Assembly: GCA_030671565.1 (NCBI GenBank)
Contig: DAOVIC010000074.1
Coordinates: 1-8,620 of the forward strand
Reading direction: 5' to 3'
Source: Anaerohalosphaeraceae bacterium
GTDB lineage: Bacteria > Planctomycetota > Phycisphaerae > Sedimentisphaerales > Anaerohalosphaeraceae
Length of the DNA stretch: 8,620 nt
A program made the position numbers and the translations under genes. Shown here one piece after another: positions 1 to 7,389 of this stretch (positions are counted from its first letter, which is position 1; every line of letters begins with the position of its first letter). Below the pieces are notes generated by a model. It saw only the letters and a list, made by a program, of their open reading frames with translations, searched no databases and was not told where the DNA came from.

Positions 1-330
1 CGCACTTCCACGCTTGATAAAACTGCCCTGCATCGCAACAAGCTGATCCAAAGGACGCTGGATACCGTCATAAATACTCGATATCAAACCAGGGCCAAGC
101 TCAACGCTAAGAGGAGCCCCCGTATTCACCACCTTCTCGCCCGGACCGATACCTACAGTATCTTCATAAACCTGGATACTCGCCTGGTCACCGTGAAGTT
201 CCACTATCTCACCGATCAGGTTCTCTTCGCCCACACGGACAACATCATACATCCGCGAGCCGTTCATTTCCTCAGCAACCACAACCGGACCTGCAACCTT
301 AACTATCTTACCGCTAATATTTTCACTCAT
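1..330 (-). CDS. atpA: V/A-type ATPase catalytic subunit A, N-terminal part (cut by window edge)
   Basis: The first 110 residues of the catalytic A subunit, which hydrolyses or makes ATP in the V1/A1 head. The frame starts [20 protein letters not shown] and stays open to the edge. Family-typical segments are the N-terminal beta-barrel ([16 protein letters not shown]), the stretch around [20 protein letters not shown], and [20 protein letters not shown] followed by IQRPLDQL near residues 79-97. That last part is highly conserved in V/A-type A subunits and leads into their non-homologous insert. The Walker A P-loop lies beyond the edge, so catalytic competence cannot be judged. ATG at 328-330 is preceded by AAGG about 9 nt upstream. 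It follows subunit F after an unusually long, structured gap of 200 bp, whereas the genes before it are 28-96 bp apart. The symbol follows V-type naming; ntpA is also used. Confidence 0.95.
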   Translation of the reverse strand, partial: MSENISGKIVKVAGPVVVAEEMNGSRMYDVVRVGEENLIGEIVELHGDQASIQVYEDTVGIGPGEKVVNTGAPLSVELGPGLISSIYDGIQRPLDQLVAMQGSFIKRGSA

Positions 331-399
331 AACAAAAACCTTATAACAAGTTTTTAAAATCAAACGCTTCTAGTGCTTTGTCCCCTGTAAAATTCTGGA

Positions 400-522
400 T
401 TCAGCGCCAGCTCAATTAGTCAGCCGCAAGGCCAGCGAATCAGGCAATGTTGTAACATTGCCGATGGAGCTGAACACAGCGGATGGCTGATTGCAGCAAG
501 CTGATCCTGATTTTTATCAGGG
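400..522. other. Structured intergenic region between subunits F and A
   Basis: The 200-bp gap at 331-530 holds no convincing gene but has dense dyad symmetry. A perfect 9-bp hairpin, GGCAATGTT with AACATTGCC and a 2-nt centre, lies at 443-462. Outside it, CAGCCGC (421-427) pairs imperfectly with the GCGG..GGCTG segment at 479-489, and CAGCT (408-412) pairs with AGCTG (499-503). A separate hairpin, CCTGAT/ATCAGG with a 4-nt loop, lies at 506-521, just after the stop of subunit F. None of these is followed by a T-run in the direction of transcription, so they are not typical intrinsic terminators. An RNA structure tuning the amount of A (and B) relative to the upstream subunits, or a processing site, would fit. 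This is inference. Confidence 0.5.
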
Positions 523-530
523 ACACAGTA

Positions 531-851
531 CTAGTTCGCCAATATATCTATACCCGTCGCGATCTTAAGCGTACGGCCCAATGCCTTCGTCGCAAAACCC
601 TGCGATTCCATAAGGAAAGGAACGACCACAACACAAGGTGTCGCATCCTGAGCCGTCTCACCGAATATTTCATCCGCATATTCGGCAACGTTCTCGGCTA
701 CAACAACAAGACCGTAACGCTGCTTGAGGATCTCGGCAGCACTTTCCTTAACCGCCTCTGCCTCTGCTTCAACTGCAAAAGCATCGAGACCAAGCGCAGA
801 AAACGCCATAACAAAATCGGTCCCGCCTAAAACAGCAACCTTACCTTCCAT
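531..851 (-). CDS. atpF: V/A-type ATPase subunit F
   Basis: A 106-residue protein of normal length for subunit F, a small Rossmann-like central stalk subunit that binds D at the rotor and modulates ATPase activity. The N-terminus MEGKVAVLGGTDFVMAFSAL matches the family pattern (hydrophobic strand, G-D/T-x-D-F-V, then F..lG). The middle ILKQRYGLVVVAENVAEYAD and the TPCVVVVPFL strand near 71-80 correspond to the conserved core and the P-x-I-x-x-I-P-like segment. No signal peptide or membrane segment is seen. The start ATG at 849-851 has GAGG about 6 nt upstream. It lies 28 bp after subunit C, at the usual place in the E-C-F-A-B-D order. The V-type F is unrelated to the F-type b subunit that shares the symbol atpF. 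Confidence 0.92.
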   Translation of the reverse strand: MEGKVAVLGGTDFVMAFSALGLDAFAVEAEAEAVKESAAEILKQRYGLVVVAENVAEYADEIFGETAQDATPCVVVVPFLMESQGFATKALGRTLKIATGIDILAN

Positions 852-879
852 AAAAAACCTCTACATTATTAAATTAGCT

Positions 880-1917
880 TCACGCCTGGCAAAGCCTGTC
901 ACGAAGCATCTTCGCGTCAAGCCCGTTATTCTTACCGGACAAAAGCATACGAACCGTTCGTATCTCTATCTCTTTAAGCATAAAATAAGAGATCACCGGC
1001 TGAATACCGCTGGTAACCGCAAGCGAACTTCGCAAAAACCGCACAAGATATTCCTCGCAAAGTTTCTCAAGCACCAAAAAAGAATTCTCCGCCGTAAGAT
1101 AACGAACTCCGCCTTCGACAATATCATGATAAGGAGTAGTCAAAAACAATCCCGCAAGCGCTTCGTTACCGACACCGAATCCATGAATAAACCTGCCAAG
1201 TCCGACAAAACCGCCGTCAAGCAGCAGCTCTTTGTCGTCACGCTCACTTAGCTTCAAACGAAGCATCGTCCGGATATTTATCAGATCGATTTTGATCCTG
1301 AACAGCGTCTCAAGAAAAACACTCCCCAAAGACTTCGCCTTGAAAAGCCTGTAAGCAGCTTCGACCCTGTCGATCCCGTGATCGATCTTGCGAATATCCT
1401 TCGCCTCGTAATACCCCAACACTGCCTGCTCGACCGCCTCCTGCAAATACTCCGGGAACATCCCGTAGTTCTCCTGCTCGAATATCTCCTCGAAATCCTC
1501 CGCACTCACCGCTCCGTCATCGCTGTACTCGACACCGATGGGTCGCTCTGTAACAACACGGCGAACCGCAAGACGCATATTCGCAAAATCCTCACGAGCA
1601 CCGAGGATACCGCTTAGCTCATCGTCGTCGATAAGCTCAACGAACAAACTCCTCGCCTCGCTTCGTCTCTCAAGCAATATCTTCTCAACTTCCGAAAAGT
1701 TGGTAACACCGCTCATGGCATAATCACTGCCGGCAAGAAGCTCCAAAGCATCCTCGAAAGAAGCGGCATTGGCGATATCCAAAAGAACGCCAGGGGCAAG
1801 CATCATGCTCTCAAGCACTCTTACACGACCCGCCGCATAAGCATAACGCCAGTCTTCAGCCTCCATAGGCGAATACTCATCGAAAGCTATTAAACTATCT
1901 TCTTCAACTTCATACAT
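880..1917 (-). CDS. atpC: V/A-type ATPase subunit C (AC39/d family)
   Basis: A 345-residue, all-helical soluble protein, the normal size for the V/A-type C subunit. This subunit sits as a cup on the membrane rotor ring and couples it to the central stalk D/F. The signature near residues 24-40, RYAYAAGRVRVLESMML, matches the family opening (YAYAxARIRALE). Later segments such as FRIKIDLINIRTMLRLK (about 206-222) match the conserved middle with its charged helix that contacts the ring. The 17 residues before M18 are acidic and unlike the usual short N-terminus. ATG at 1917 has only a weak, distant GGAA upstream, and M18 (ATG near 1864-1866) is an alternative start that would give a more standard protein. 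Gaps are 34 bp to E and 28 bp to F, consistent with one transcript. Confidence 0.9.
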   Translation of the reverse strand: MYEVEEDSLIAFDEYSPMEAEDWRYAYAAGRVRVLESMMLAPGVLLDIANAASFEDALELLAGSDYAMSGVTNFSEVEKILLERRSEARSLFVELIDDDELSGILGAREDFANMRLAVRRVVTERPIGVEYSDDGAVSAEDFEEIFEQENYGMFPEYLQEAVEQAVLGYYEAKDIRKIDHGIDRVEAAYRLFKAKSLGSVFLETLFRIKIDLINIRTMLRLKLSERDDKELLLDGGFVGLGRFIHGFGVGNEALAGLFLTTPYHDIVEGGVRYLTAENSFLVLEKLCEEYLVRFLRSSLAVTSGIQPVISYFMLKEIEIRTVRMLLSGKNNGLDAKMLRDRLCQA

Positions 1918-1951
1918 ATTAAATATCGAGTTCCATATCTAATTTTAAATC

Positions 1952-2542
1952 TTATTCAAACAGCTCTGCCGATACCTCAAGCTCAAGCGCCTCGCGAGCC
2001 TGACCGATAAGCACTTCAACGCTGACATTTGTCTGCACCCTGCCGCGACGAAGAATAAAACCGCCGCTGATGTTCGCCCTGTCTGCAGCAAACTGCAGAT
2101 TGCCTTTAAAACCGGGCCCAAGACTGCGGTTCACACGTTTAACAAAACCTCCGTCGATACGGCTTTCGTCCTTACCGACAACAACTTCTTCATTACCGGT
2201 CTCGACCGCTTTAACCAAAAGCGATTCCATAAGCTTGCGGTACTCCTCATCGCTAAGAGAGATCACCTGCTCGCTTGCTTTTTCAAAAACCTCGTCAAGA
2301 AGCCCCTGCCTGACAAAAAGTTCCTCCTTGCGAAGTTCCATCCTGCCGTTAGCAAGCATCCGCGACTTCTTCTCGTCCGCCGCACTCGCTGCAAGAGATT
2401 CGCTCTCTTTGCGATAATCGGCAAACCTGGAATTCAACGCCGCCTCTTCTGAAGCAACCTTAGCCTTAGCTTCCGAAAGGATCTTGTCCGCCTCAGCATT
2501 CGCCTCGGAATATATTTTCTGTACTACCTCTTCAGCATTCAT
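1952..2542 (-). CDS. atpE: V/A-type ATPase subunit E (peripheral stalk)
   Basis: A 196-residue peripheral stalk protein, a usual length for subunit E. Residues 1 to about 85 form a long charged, alanine- and glutamate-rich helix, the part that forms a right-handed coiled coil with subunit H/G. The C-terminal half (about 95-196) is the globular domain that grips the A/B head: DEEYRKLMESLLVKAVETG, then NISGGFILRRGRVQTNVSVE near 157-176, which matches the conserved GG-x-x-x-x-x-x-G-x-x-x-x-N pattern of the family. ATG at 2540-2542 has AAAGG about 9 nt upstream. It follows the rotor gene K after 42 bp and precedes C. The V-type E is unrelated to the F-type c subunit that shares the symbol atpE. 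Confidence 0.92.
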   Translation of the reverse strand: MNAEEVVQKIYSEANAEADKILSEAKAKVASEEAALNSRFADYRKESESLAASAADEKKSRMLANGRMELRKEELFVRQGLLDEVFEKASEQVISLSDEEYRKLMESLLVKAVETGNEEVVVGKDESRIDGGFVKRVNRSLGPGFKGNLQFAADRANISGGFILRRGRVQTNVSVEVLIGQAREALELEVSAELFE

Positions 2543-2584
2543 ATCTATTTGCCTTTATGGTATTAATGTTTCTAACTCAACGCT

Positions 2585-3082
<498 letters not shown>

Positions 3083-3145
3083 TCAAACTAATGGTATTTG
3101 TAACTGATATTTAAATTTCACGTTTAATAATACTGTTTCATTTAA

Positions 3146-3178
3146 CCTCGGCCAAAGACCGAATCAACCACTTCTGCC
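3146..3178. repeat. Dispersed hairpin repeat, copy 1 (overlaps end of subunit I gene)
   Basis: On the plus strand the copy begins CCTCGGCCAAAGACCG and ends CCACTTCTGCC. Read in the gene direction it has a 6-bp stem TCGGTC/GGCCGA (one G-T pair) around a TTT loop. It resembles copy 3 at 7390-7421 (CCTCG, CCAAAG, then CTTCTGCC) and the core of copy 2 at 5181-5200. The stop codon of subunit I (3164-3166) and its last codons (KAEGRSG) lie inside the element. Probably a small non-coding intergenic repeat. Confidence 0.5.
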
Positions 3179-5143
3179 TTCTGCCTTTTTTATAGTTACA
3201 TGCTTATACTCTTCCTTCATAGGCCTGAAGTCATGCCCGCCGCCTGCAAGGAACTTCGGGAAAAACTCTACGAACTGAAGCCTGAGACTATGCACAAAGG
3301 AACTTAAAGTGCTCATCGCCATATTGAACAGATGCCCGCCGACAAAAAGCAACGCACCGAGCACCCAACCAACATAAGGTACTTCCATAACAAGCTTAAC
3401 CAGAATATTAACCGCGATACCAAGACCGGCAGTTACCATCCCAAGCGCCATCAGCCTCACATAACTTAGCACGTCGCCAAGATAAAACACCGTACTGAAA
3501 AGTGCGAACGTCCCGCCGCCGATCCGACCAGCTATCCCGGATTTGCGCTCCGTAAAAAAGAATATCACAAAAACCTGCGACAACGCGACGATCCCGAAAA
3601 AGGCCGAAACCCCCGGAGATGTCTTTTTTGTGACACCATACAAAACAATAGAATTCAAAAATATAAGCCACGCCAACTGTTCGCAAACAGCCGCGGCATA
3701 TTCCTTACGTCTTAGATTATTGAAAAACGCGATCACAAGACCAAACATTATCTGTGCATAACCAAGTGCCAGTGACAGCTTAAAGAACGGCATCGGATTC
3801 GTGATAGGATCGAAAAGCATTATCTTTTCGCGGAACCCGTTCACCCATGCATACTTGGCAGGAACAAGTGTTTGAACAGCGTCACCAAACCAACCGCCCG
3901 TGAGAGCTCCGGCGATTATAGCCATAACAGAACAAGTAAGCACCATCCACAACGCGCCCTTATTACCCTGCATCTTTCGAATCGCCCACCAAAGCCCCGC
4001 AACCATAATGATCCCGTAACCGGCATCGGTCAGACACAAACCAAAGAACAACGCAAAGAACGGTGCAAGAAAAACTGTAGGATCGACATCGACCGGTGAA
4101 GGCATTCCATAAAGTCGCGTAATAGTCTCAAAAGGTCGAACCGCCGAAGGATTATCGATGTCAACAGGAGGCTCTTCGCCTTCGGCAATTTCCATCTCAG
4201 TAACACTGGAAGCACCAAACCCGCCAACAACCTTTTCAAGCTGCCCGAAATGACGCTTCTTAACCCATCCCTCAAGCAATACGGTGCTCTCGGTTCCCGG
4301 AACACTAACCCGCGTCTCTTCACGCCCAAGCAGATTTTGAAAATGATCGAAAAGTATCTGCAGGCTAAGCTTCTTCCTGGAAAGCTCGGCGGCCTTTTCG
4401 TTACACGACACAATACTGCTCTCAATATCGCAAAGCCCCTGTTTATGTTTTTCAAGCAGCTCGCTAACGGTACCTTCCATCCCGTCGAAGCTTACAACCT
4501 CAAAATCCCCGCTCCTGAGTATCTTTTGAGCGACCCCCTTATCTTCCTTCATACAAGCGACAACACAAACCCGCATCGCCCCTGTCATCCCCACAACTTC
4601 AACCCCAGCCGACACCTCACCAAGTTTTTCTACAACTTCGTCAAAATTCTTATCCGGCAAAAGCCCGGCGATACAGCTGGTCTTCTCACTATCGCTTATC
4701 TCCTCGACAGCAAGATCCATATCCTTCCACGGACCAAGCATACCAAGCAGACCGATCGTATTTTCCTTATCGGTCAAGAGCCCGTCGATCTTATCGTTCA
4801 ACGCCTCGGTCTCATCAAGAAGCGCAAGCGCTTCCTTACCGCTGACAATATCAGAATAGCTCCCGGGATCCACCTCGACAAGAGGCTTAAATATCGAAGT
4901 CTCGCTTTTGCCCACCGCATGATCATTAAGAAAATCTATCGCCGTCTCAAGCCTGCTAACCATCTCCTGAACATCGCGCGGACGCTGCCCCTCAACCTGA
5001 AGATCGGGCCACTCCTTACTGACCATGGCTCGCTCAGCATCCAGCACCTGAACGATACCTTTCTGCTGCAATGCCTCAAGAAACGCACCAACCTCGCTGC
5101 GATGGCTGGCGATCATAACTTTTTTCATCTCGGCAATAGCCAT
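3164..5143 (-). CDS. atpI: V/A-type ATPase subunit I (stator membrane subunit, a-subunit homologue)
   Basis: A 659-residue protein, normal length for subunit I, which forms the two half-channels for the ion next to the K ring and anchors the peripheral stalks. Residues 1 to about 345 are cytosolic, with coiled-coil stretches near 52-130 and 225-265. The linker EGWVKKRHF (291-299) matches the conserved GW motif, and ITRLYGMPSPVDVDPTVF then FFGLCLTDAGYG (341-377) opens the membrane part. About seven to eight membrane helices follow to residue 615. The two conserved arginines thought to face the rotor glutamate are visible: R563 in SYVRLMALGM and R621 in HSLRLQFVEFFPKF. ATG at 5141-5143 has AGGA 4 nt upstream. 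It lies between H (73-bp gap) and K (96-bp gap), the standard place. Its last codons fall in a hairpin repeat. Confidence 0.96.
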   Translation of the reverse strand: MAIAEMKKVMIASHRSEVGAFLEALQQKGIVQVLDAERAMVSKEWPDLQVEGQRPRDVQEMVSRLETAIDFLNDHAVGKSETSIFKPLVEVDPGSYSDIVSGKEALALLDETEALNDKIDGLLTDKENTIGLLGMLGPWKDMDLAVEEISDSEKTSCIAGLLPDKNFDEVVEKLGEVSAGVEVVGMTGAMRVCVVACMKEDKGVAQKILRSGDFEVVSFDGMEGTVSELLEKHKQGLCDIESSIVSCNEKAAELSRKKLSLQILFDHFQNLLGREETRVSVPGTESTVLLEGWVKKRHFGQLEKVVGGFGASSVTEMEIAEGEEPPVDIDNPSAVRPFETITRLYGMPSPVDVDPTVFLAPFFALFFGLCLTDAGYGIIMVAGLWWAIRKMQGNKGALWMVLTCSVMAIIAGALTGGWFGDAVQTLVPAKYAWVNGFREKIMLFDPITNPMPFFKLSLALGYAQIMFGLVIAFFNNLRRKEYAAAVCEQLAWLIFLNSIVLYGVTKKTSPGVSAFFGIVALSQVFVIFFFTERKSGIAGRIGGGTFALFSTVFYLGDVLSYVRLMALGMVTAGLGIAVNILVKLVMEVPYVGWVLGALLFVGGHLFNMAMSTLSSFVHSLRLQFVEFFPKFLAGGGHDFRPMKEEYKHVTIKKAEGRSG

Positions 5144-5180
5144 AAAATCCTGATCCTAAATCTCATACCACAAAATCTGT

Positions 5181-5200
5181 CCCGCCGAAGGCGAATCCAC
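5181..5200. repeat. Dispersed hairpin repeat, copy 2 (gap between H and I)
   Basis: Short copy with the core CGCCGAAGGCGAATCCAC on the plus strand. In the gene direction it reads GTGGATTCGCCTTCGGCGGG, a 4-bp GC stem (CGCC/GGCG) with a TTC loop. It lacks the CTTCTGCC tail seen in copies 1 and 3. The stem differs from that of copy 1 at paired positions while the hairpin is kept. It lies in the 73-bp gap upstream of the subunit I ribosome binding site. Confidence 0.4.
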
Positions 5201-5216
5201 AATTTCAATCTTTGAA

Positions 5217-5525
5217 TTAAGCTTCTTTAATCGATTTTACTATTTTCTGGACTGCCGAATCGACCTTCGTCCGTGCCTTACTCGCTATGTCGCCCCTGCT
5301 CTGCTCACCCTGCGATATCAACGCTTCAACTTCCACCGCACCCGCTTCTTCCGCCTTGGTAACAGCTTCTTCGATCGCAGCCTTGCGTTCTTGCTCAGCC
5401 TTTTCAAGCTCTTCGCTGCGTTTAACGCTCCACGACTCGCTTATCTCAACCGCATCGGCCCTGGCCTTTTCGATTATCGATTTAGCTTCCTGCTCAGCTT
5501 TTCTGATTTGCTTAATTAGTTCCAT
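5217..5525 (-). CDS. atpH: V/A-type ATPase subunit H/G (peripheral stalk coiled coil)
   Basis: A 102-residue protein that is almost entirely charged helix, from MELIKQIRKAEQEAKSIIEK to VDSAVQKIVKSIKEA. This is the size and makeup of the peripheral stalk subunit called H in archaea and G in Thermus and eukaryotes. It pairs with subunit E to form the stators that hold the A/B head against the membrane subunit I. The KAEQEAKSIIEKARADA opening is typical. The start was chosen at ATG 5523-5525 because GGGA lies about 9 nt upstream. ATG at 5529-5531 (adding MH) is possible but would leave only 3 nt to the GGGA. It is the first ATPase gene of the operon, with I next after 73 bp. A small doubtful open frame upstream overlaps its first codons. 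Confidence 0.9.
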   Translation of the reverse strand: MELIKQIRKAEQEAKSIIEKARADAVEISESWSVKRSEELEKAEQERKAAIEEAVTKAEEAGAVEVEALISQGEQSRGDIASKARTKVDSAVQKIVKSIKEA

Positions 5526-5737
5526 ATGCATATTTCCCAAAACTCTGCCAACGGCAAACACTCGAATTCAAATTCTTCCGAAAACCAAACGCCTGCAGCC
5601 TGCCGTCTATCGCATTTTTTCAAAATACTTTTTGATTCGCCGGTAACTATAATGGTTTTACCTGCAAAATCTACAACATTTTCAAAGATATTCTTCGCAA
5701 CACCGCTATATTTTTGCACAAAACTGCCGCACTGCAA
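5516..5737 (-). CDS. Doubtful small ORF upstream of and overlapping subunit H
   Basis: A 73-codon open frame from a TTG (5735-5737) to TAA (5516-5518), ending MPLAEFWEICIWN-like (LPLAEFWEICIWN) and overlapping the start of subunit H by 10-16 nt. I recognise no family. In favour of a real gene: it fills the 233-bp gap between the kinase and subunit H, the first codon positions are rich in G and A as in true genes here, and the overlap would suit translational coupling. Against: no in-frame ATG, no good Shine-Dalgarno sequence, and several tryptophans, cysteines and phenylalanines in a row that are unusual. The frame is the same as that of the upstream kinase, directly continuing past its TAA stop with no further stop for 80 codons. 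Confidence 0.25.
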   Translation of the reverse strand: MQCGSFVQKYSGVAKNIFENVVDFAGKTIIVTGESKSILKKCDRRQAAGVWFSEEFEFECLPLAEFWEICIWN

Positions 5738-5758
5738 CTGATAACCGCTTAAAACGCC

Positions 5759-6445
5759 TTACTTACTTTTCAACAGCCCTTTTTGCTCCATGGCACCAAC
5801 GATAATGTCAGCGGCCTGCTCGATATTGAAAGTGGAATTATCGATCAAAAGATTAAACGCTGGCTCGCGGGGATTCTTTTCTTCATATATTTCACGCAAA
5901 TGCAAGCGTTCTTTTTCCACAGTCTCCAACCGCGCCGCAGCCTGCGATTTGGTAAGATTGTCACGCCTGCTCACCCGGATCGTACGCCATTCCTTCGGCG
6001 CCTCGAACCGCACACTAAGCCCGCCCTCGAGATCAGCAGTCGCCGCGGTCCCGCCCTGACCGATGATAATAGCATGCCCCTCAAACGCAACAGTACGCAC
6101 CATCATCGTTATTTTATTACGTATTTCGTAACCGCCAGGAATGTTATTGCGGCGAACCCCCCGAAAGAACTCCTTCAGCAAACTAGGCTTGGCAACCCGC
6201 TCCTTCTCGATAACTTCCTCAGCAAGACCGGTATCCTCGGCAAGCTGCTTAAGAATTTCCTTCTTATAAAGCTGCCAATCACCCTCGCCCTCACGGCTGT
6301 TGATCTTTTCAAGCAGACAATCACCCAATGCATACCCGTCACAACCAAACTGACGCGAGATCGTAACATAGGGCCCCGGTTCATTGCTATCGCTGATATT
6401 ATCCAGATTTTCTCGAATATAAGATGAAAGTGTAAGTTTAGCCAT
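5759..6445 (-). CDS. Cytidylate-kinase-like P-loop protein
   Basis: A 228-residue protein of the cytidylate-kinase-like family, nucleotide-kinase-fold proteins of mostly unknown substrate. The nucleotide-binding region is PYVTISRQFGCDGYALGDCL (25-44), the variant loop (I-S-R-x-F-G-x-x-G) typical of this family instead of a classical GxxGxGKS. Further family features are IIIGQGG (126-132), VRFEAPKEWRTIRVSRR (145-161, a strand followed by the basic lid region) and FNLLIDNSTFNIEQAADII (197-215). True CMP kinases have a different length and P-loop, so the phosphate acceptor is not known. ATG at 6443-6445 has AAAGGG about 9 nt upstream. A strong promoter lies some 60 bp upstream and no obvious promoter or terminator separates the gene from the ATPase genes, so it may be the first gene of that operon. 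Confidence 0.85.
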   Translation of the reverse strand: MAKLTLSSYIRENLDNISDSNEPGPYVTISRQFGCDGYALGDCLLEKINSREGEGDWQLYKKEILKQLAEDTGLAEEVIEKERVAKPSLLKEFFRGVRRNNIPGGYEIRNKITMMVRTVAFEGHAIIIGQGGTAATADLEGGLSVRFEAPKEWRTIRVSRRDNLTKSQAAARLETVEKERLHLREIYEEKNPREPAFNLLIDNSTFNIEQAADIIVGAMEQKGLLKSK

Positions 6446-6502
6446 CGCTCAATCCCTTTCACTTTACGGCCACACCAACCCCACAAATCCTTTATGACAA
6501 GC

Positions 6503-6530
6503 ATTTTACACAACAAAACCGCAGTGTCAA
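6503..6530 (-). promoter_or_regulatory. Sigma70-type promoter for kinase and V-ATPase genes
   Basis: On the minus strand a perfect -35 box TTGACA (6525-6530) is followed after 16 bp by TAAAAT (6503-6508), one mismatch from the -10 consensus. Transcription would begin near 6496, giving an untranslated leader of about 50 nt before the kinase ATG at 6445. This is the best promoter match I found in the window. It suggests that the kinase and the downstream ATPase genes are transcribed separately from the ArsFG-type cassette. Confidence 0.6.
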
Positions 6531-6581
6531 CAAGAACTCACAAAAAAGTCCCTAAAAACAACGCCGCTGGTTCTATACCCG

Positions 6582-6599
6582 AAAACAAAGCACCCTTTG
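6582..6599 (-). terminator. Weak terminator-like hairpin after the ArsG-type gene
   Basis: In the gene direction CAAAG-GGTG-CTTTG is followed by TTTTC. The stem is only 5 bp and AT-rich and the T-run is short, so termination may be weak or absent. It lies between the end of the ArsG-type gene and the promoter at 6503-6530, where a transcript end is expected. Confidence 0.25.
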
Positions 6600-6623
6600 C
6601 CTGCAACTGCACCCGCAGGATGT

Positions 6624-6660
6624 CTCCCCCAAAAGACCTAAATTGCCCCTGTCCCCCAAA
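6624..6660 (-). other. G-tract-rich intergenic stretch
   Basis: Directly after the stop of the ArsG-type gene, the minus strand reads GGGGGACAGGGG, then 15 nt, then TTTTGGGGGAGACATCC. The motif TTTGGGGGA(GA)CA occurs twice. With a further GGG at 6612-6614, just downstream, there are four G-tracts, though the loops are long for a quadruplex. It has no coding potential and is compositionally unlike its surroundings. Confidence 0.35.
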
Positions 6661-6661
6661 C

Positions 6662-7351
6662 TCACAATATGCCAATAGTATATTGTAAAGTAAAATAAAC
6701 ACCTACCACAAGAAACACGCCGCCGGTAATACGCCTTGCCCACTTCTCAAACTGTGTAACTTTATGAAATGCCCCCGCAAGCGAATTTGCCCCGAGTGCT
6801 ATCACCACCCCAAAGAAAAATACCGGAAGAGCGGTCCCGACACCATAGACCAAAGGCAATAAAACCGGTGAAGAATGCTGCACCGACAATGGTATCAAAC
6901 TGCCGAAAAACAACGCAGCCGACACCGGGCAGAAAGACAACGCGAAAATAACACCAAGCAGAAAGGCCCCTGCCAAGCCGAACTTCTCCGCTCGCTTCTG
7001 GCACCATTGGCCTATACCGCTGCCTTTCAAATTGAACTCAAGCATACCCAACAGCATCATACCCACAACTATAAGGATCGGACCAAGCAGCTTATTCATG
7101 TACTTGCCAAGCCAATGCGACAAAACCGGCATAGACAAAAGGCTCCCAACTATCAACACCCCTAAAACTGCATAAGTAAAAGCCCGCCCCAAAGTATAAA
7201 GCCCGCCGGTAAGCAGCACATAACCGGGCCGATCTACTTTCCTACCCACAAAAGAGATCGCCGTTATATTAGTCGCAAGCGGACACGGACTGATAGAAGT
7301 CAGTATCCCCATCCAAAGAGCACTCAAAATCGCCAAAAGTAATTCACTCAT
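6662..7351 (-). CDS. CcdA/DsbD-like membrane protein, ArsG-type
   Basis: A 229-residue membrane protein with about six to seven helices, resembling the transporters annotated as ArsG, a permease for trivalent aromatic arsenicals, within the wider CcdA/DsbD (LysE-like) fold. Helix 1 carries ISPCPLATN (C23) and the later helix FALSFCPVSAALFFG carries C141. These fit the positions of the two redox cysteines of CcdA/DsbD (SPC and PC in helices 1 and 4), so thiol electron transfer across the membrane is possible as well as, or instead of, export. A third cysteine (C117, QWCQKR) lies in the connecting loop. ATG at 7349-7351 is preferred, with GGA about 9 nt upstream; a GTG one codon earlier is possible. 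It follows the ArsF-type gene by 86 bp that contain a hairpin repeat. Confidence 0.8.
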   Translation of the reverse strand: MSELLLAILSALWMGILTSISPCPLATNITAISFVGRKVDRPGYVLLTGGLYTLGRAFTYAVLGVLIVGSLLSMPVLSHWLGKYMNKLLGPILIVVGMMLLGMLEFNLKGSGIGQWCQKRAEKFGLAGAFLLGVIFALSFCPVSAALFFGSLIPLSVQHSSPVLLPLVYGVGTALPVFFFGVVIALGANSLAGAFHKVTQFEKWARRITGGVFLVVGVYFTLQYTIGIL

Positions 7352-7389
7352 CACTACTGTCCAATATAATTCTCAAAACAATAAATACT

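Noticed and set aside
331..360. Separate promoter directly before subunit A
   Set aside because: TATAAG-like bases are present but no -35 box at a normal distance was found.
506..521. Hairpin after subunit F as an intrinsic terminator
   Set aside because: In the gene direction the loop is A-rich and no T-run follows. Subunit A must be expressed with the rest of the operon.
483..1251. Plus-strand frames opposite subunits F and C (483-830 and 724-1251)
   Set aside because: They lie mainly opposite well-supported genes and their products are basic and of low complexity, as expected for reverse-strand shadows.
4250..5215. 321-codon open frame on the plus strand
   Set aside because: Antisense to subunit I, whose domains and conserved arginines are clear. 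No domain recognised and no sensible Shine-Dalgarno sequence; a shadow of the coding bias of the real gene.
5783..6427. 214-codon open frame on the plus strand
   Set aside because: Antisense to the cytidylate-kinase-like gene, with composition typical of a shadow frame and no recognisable family.
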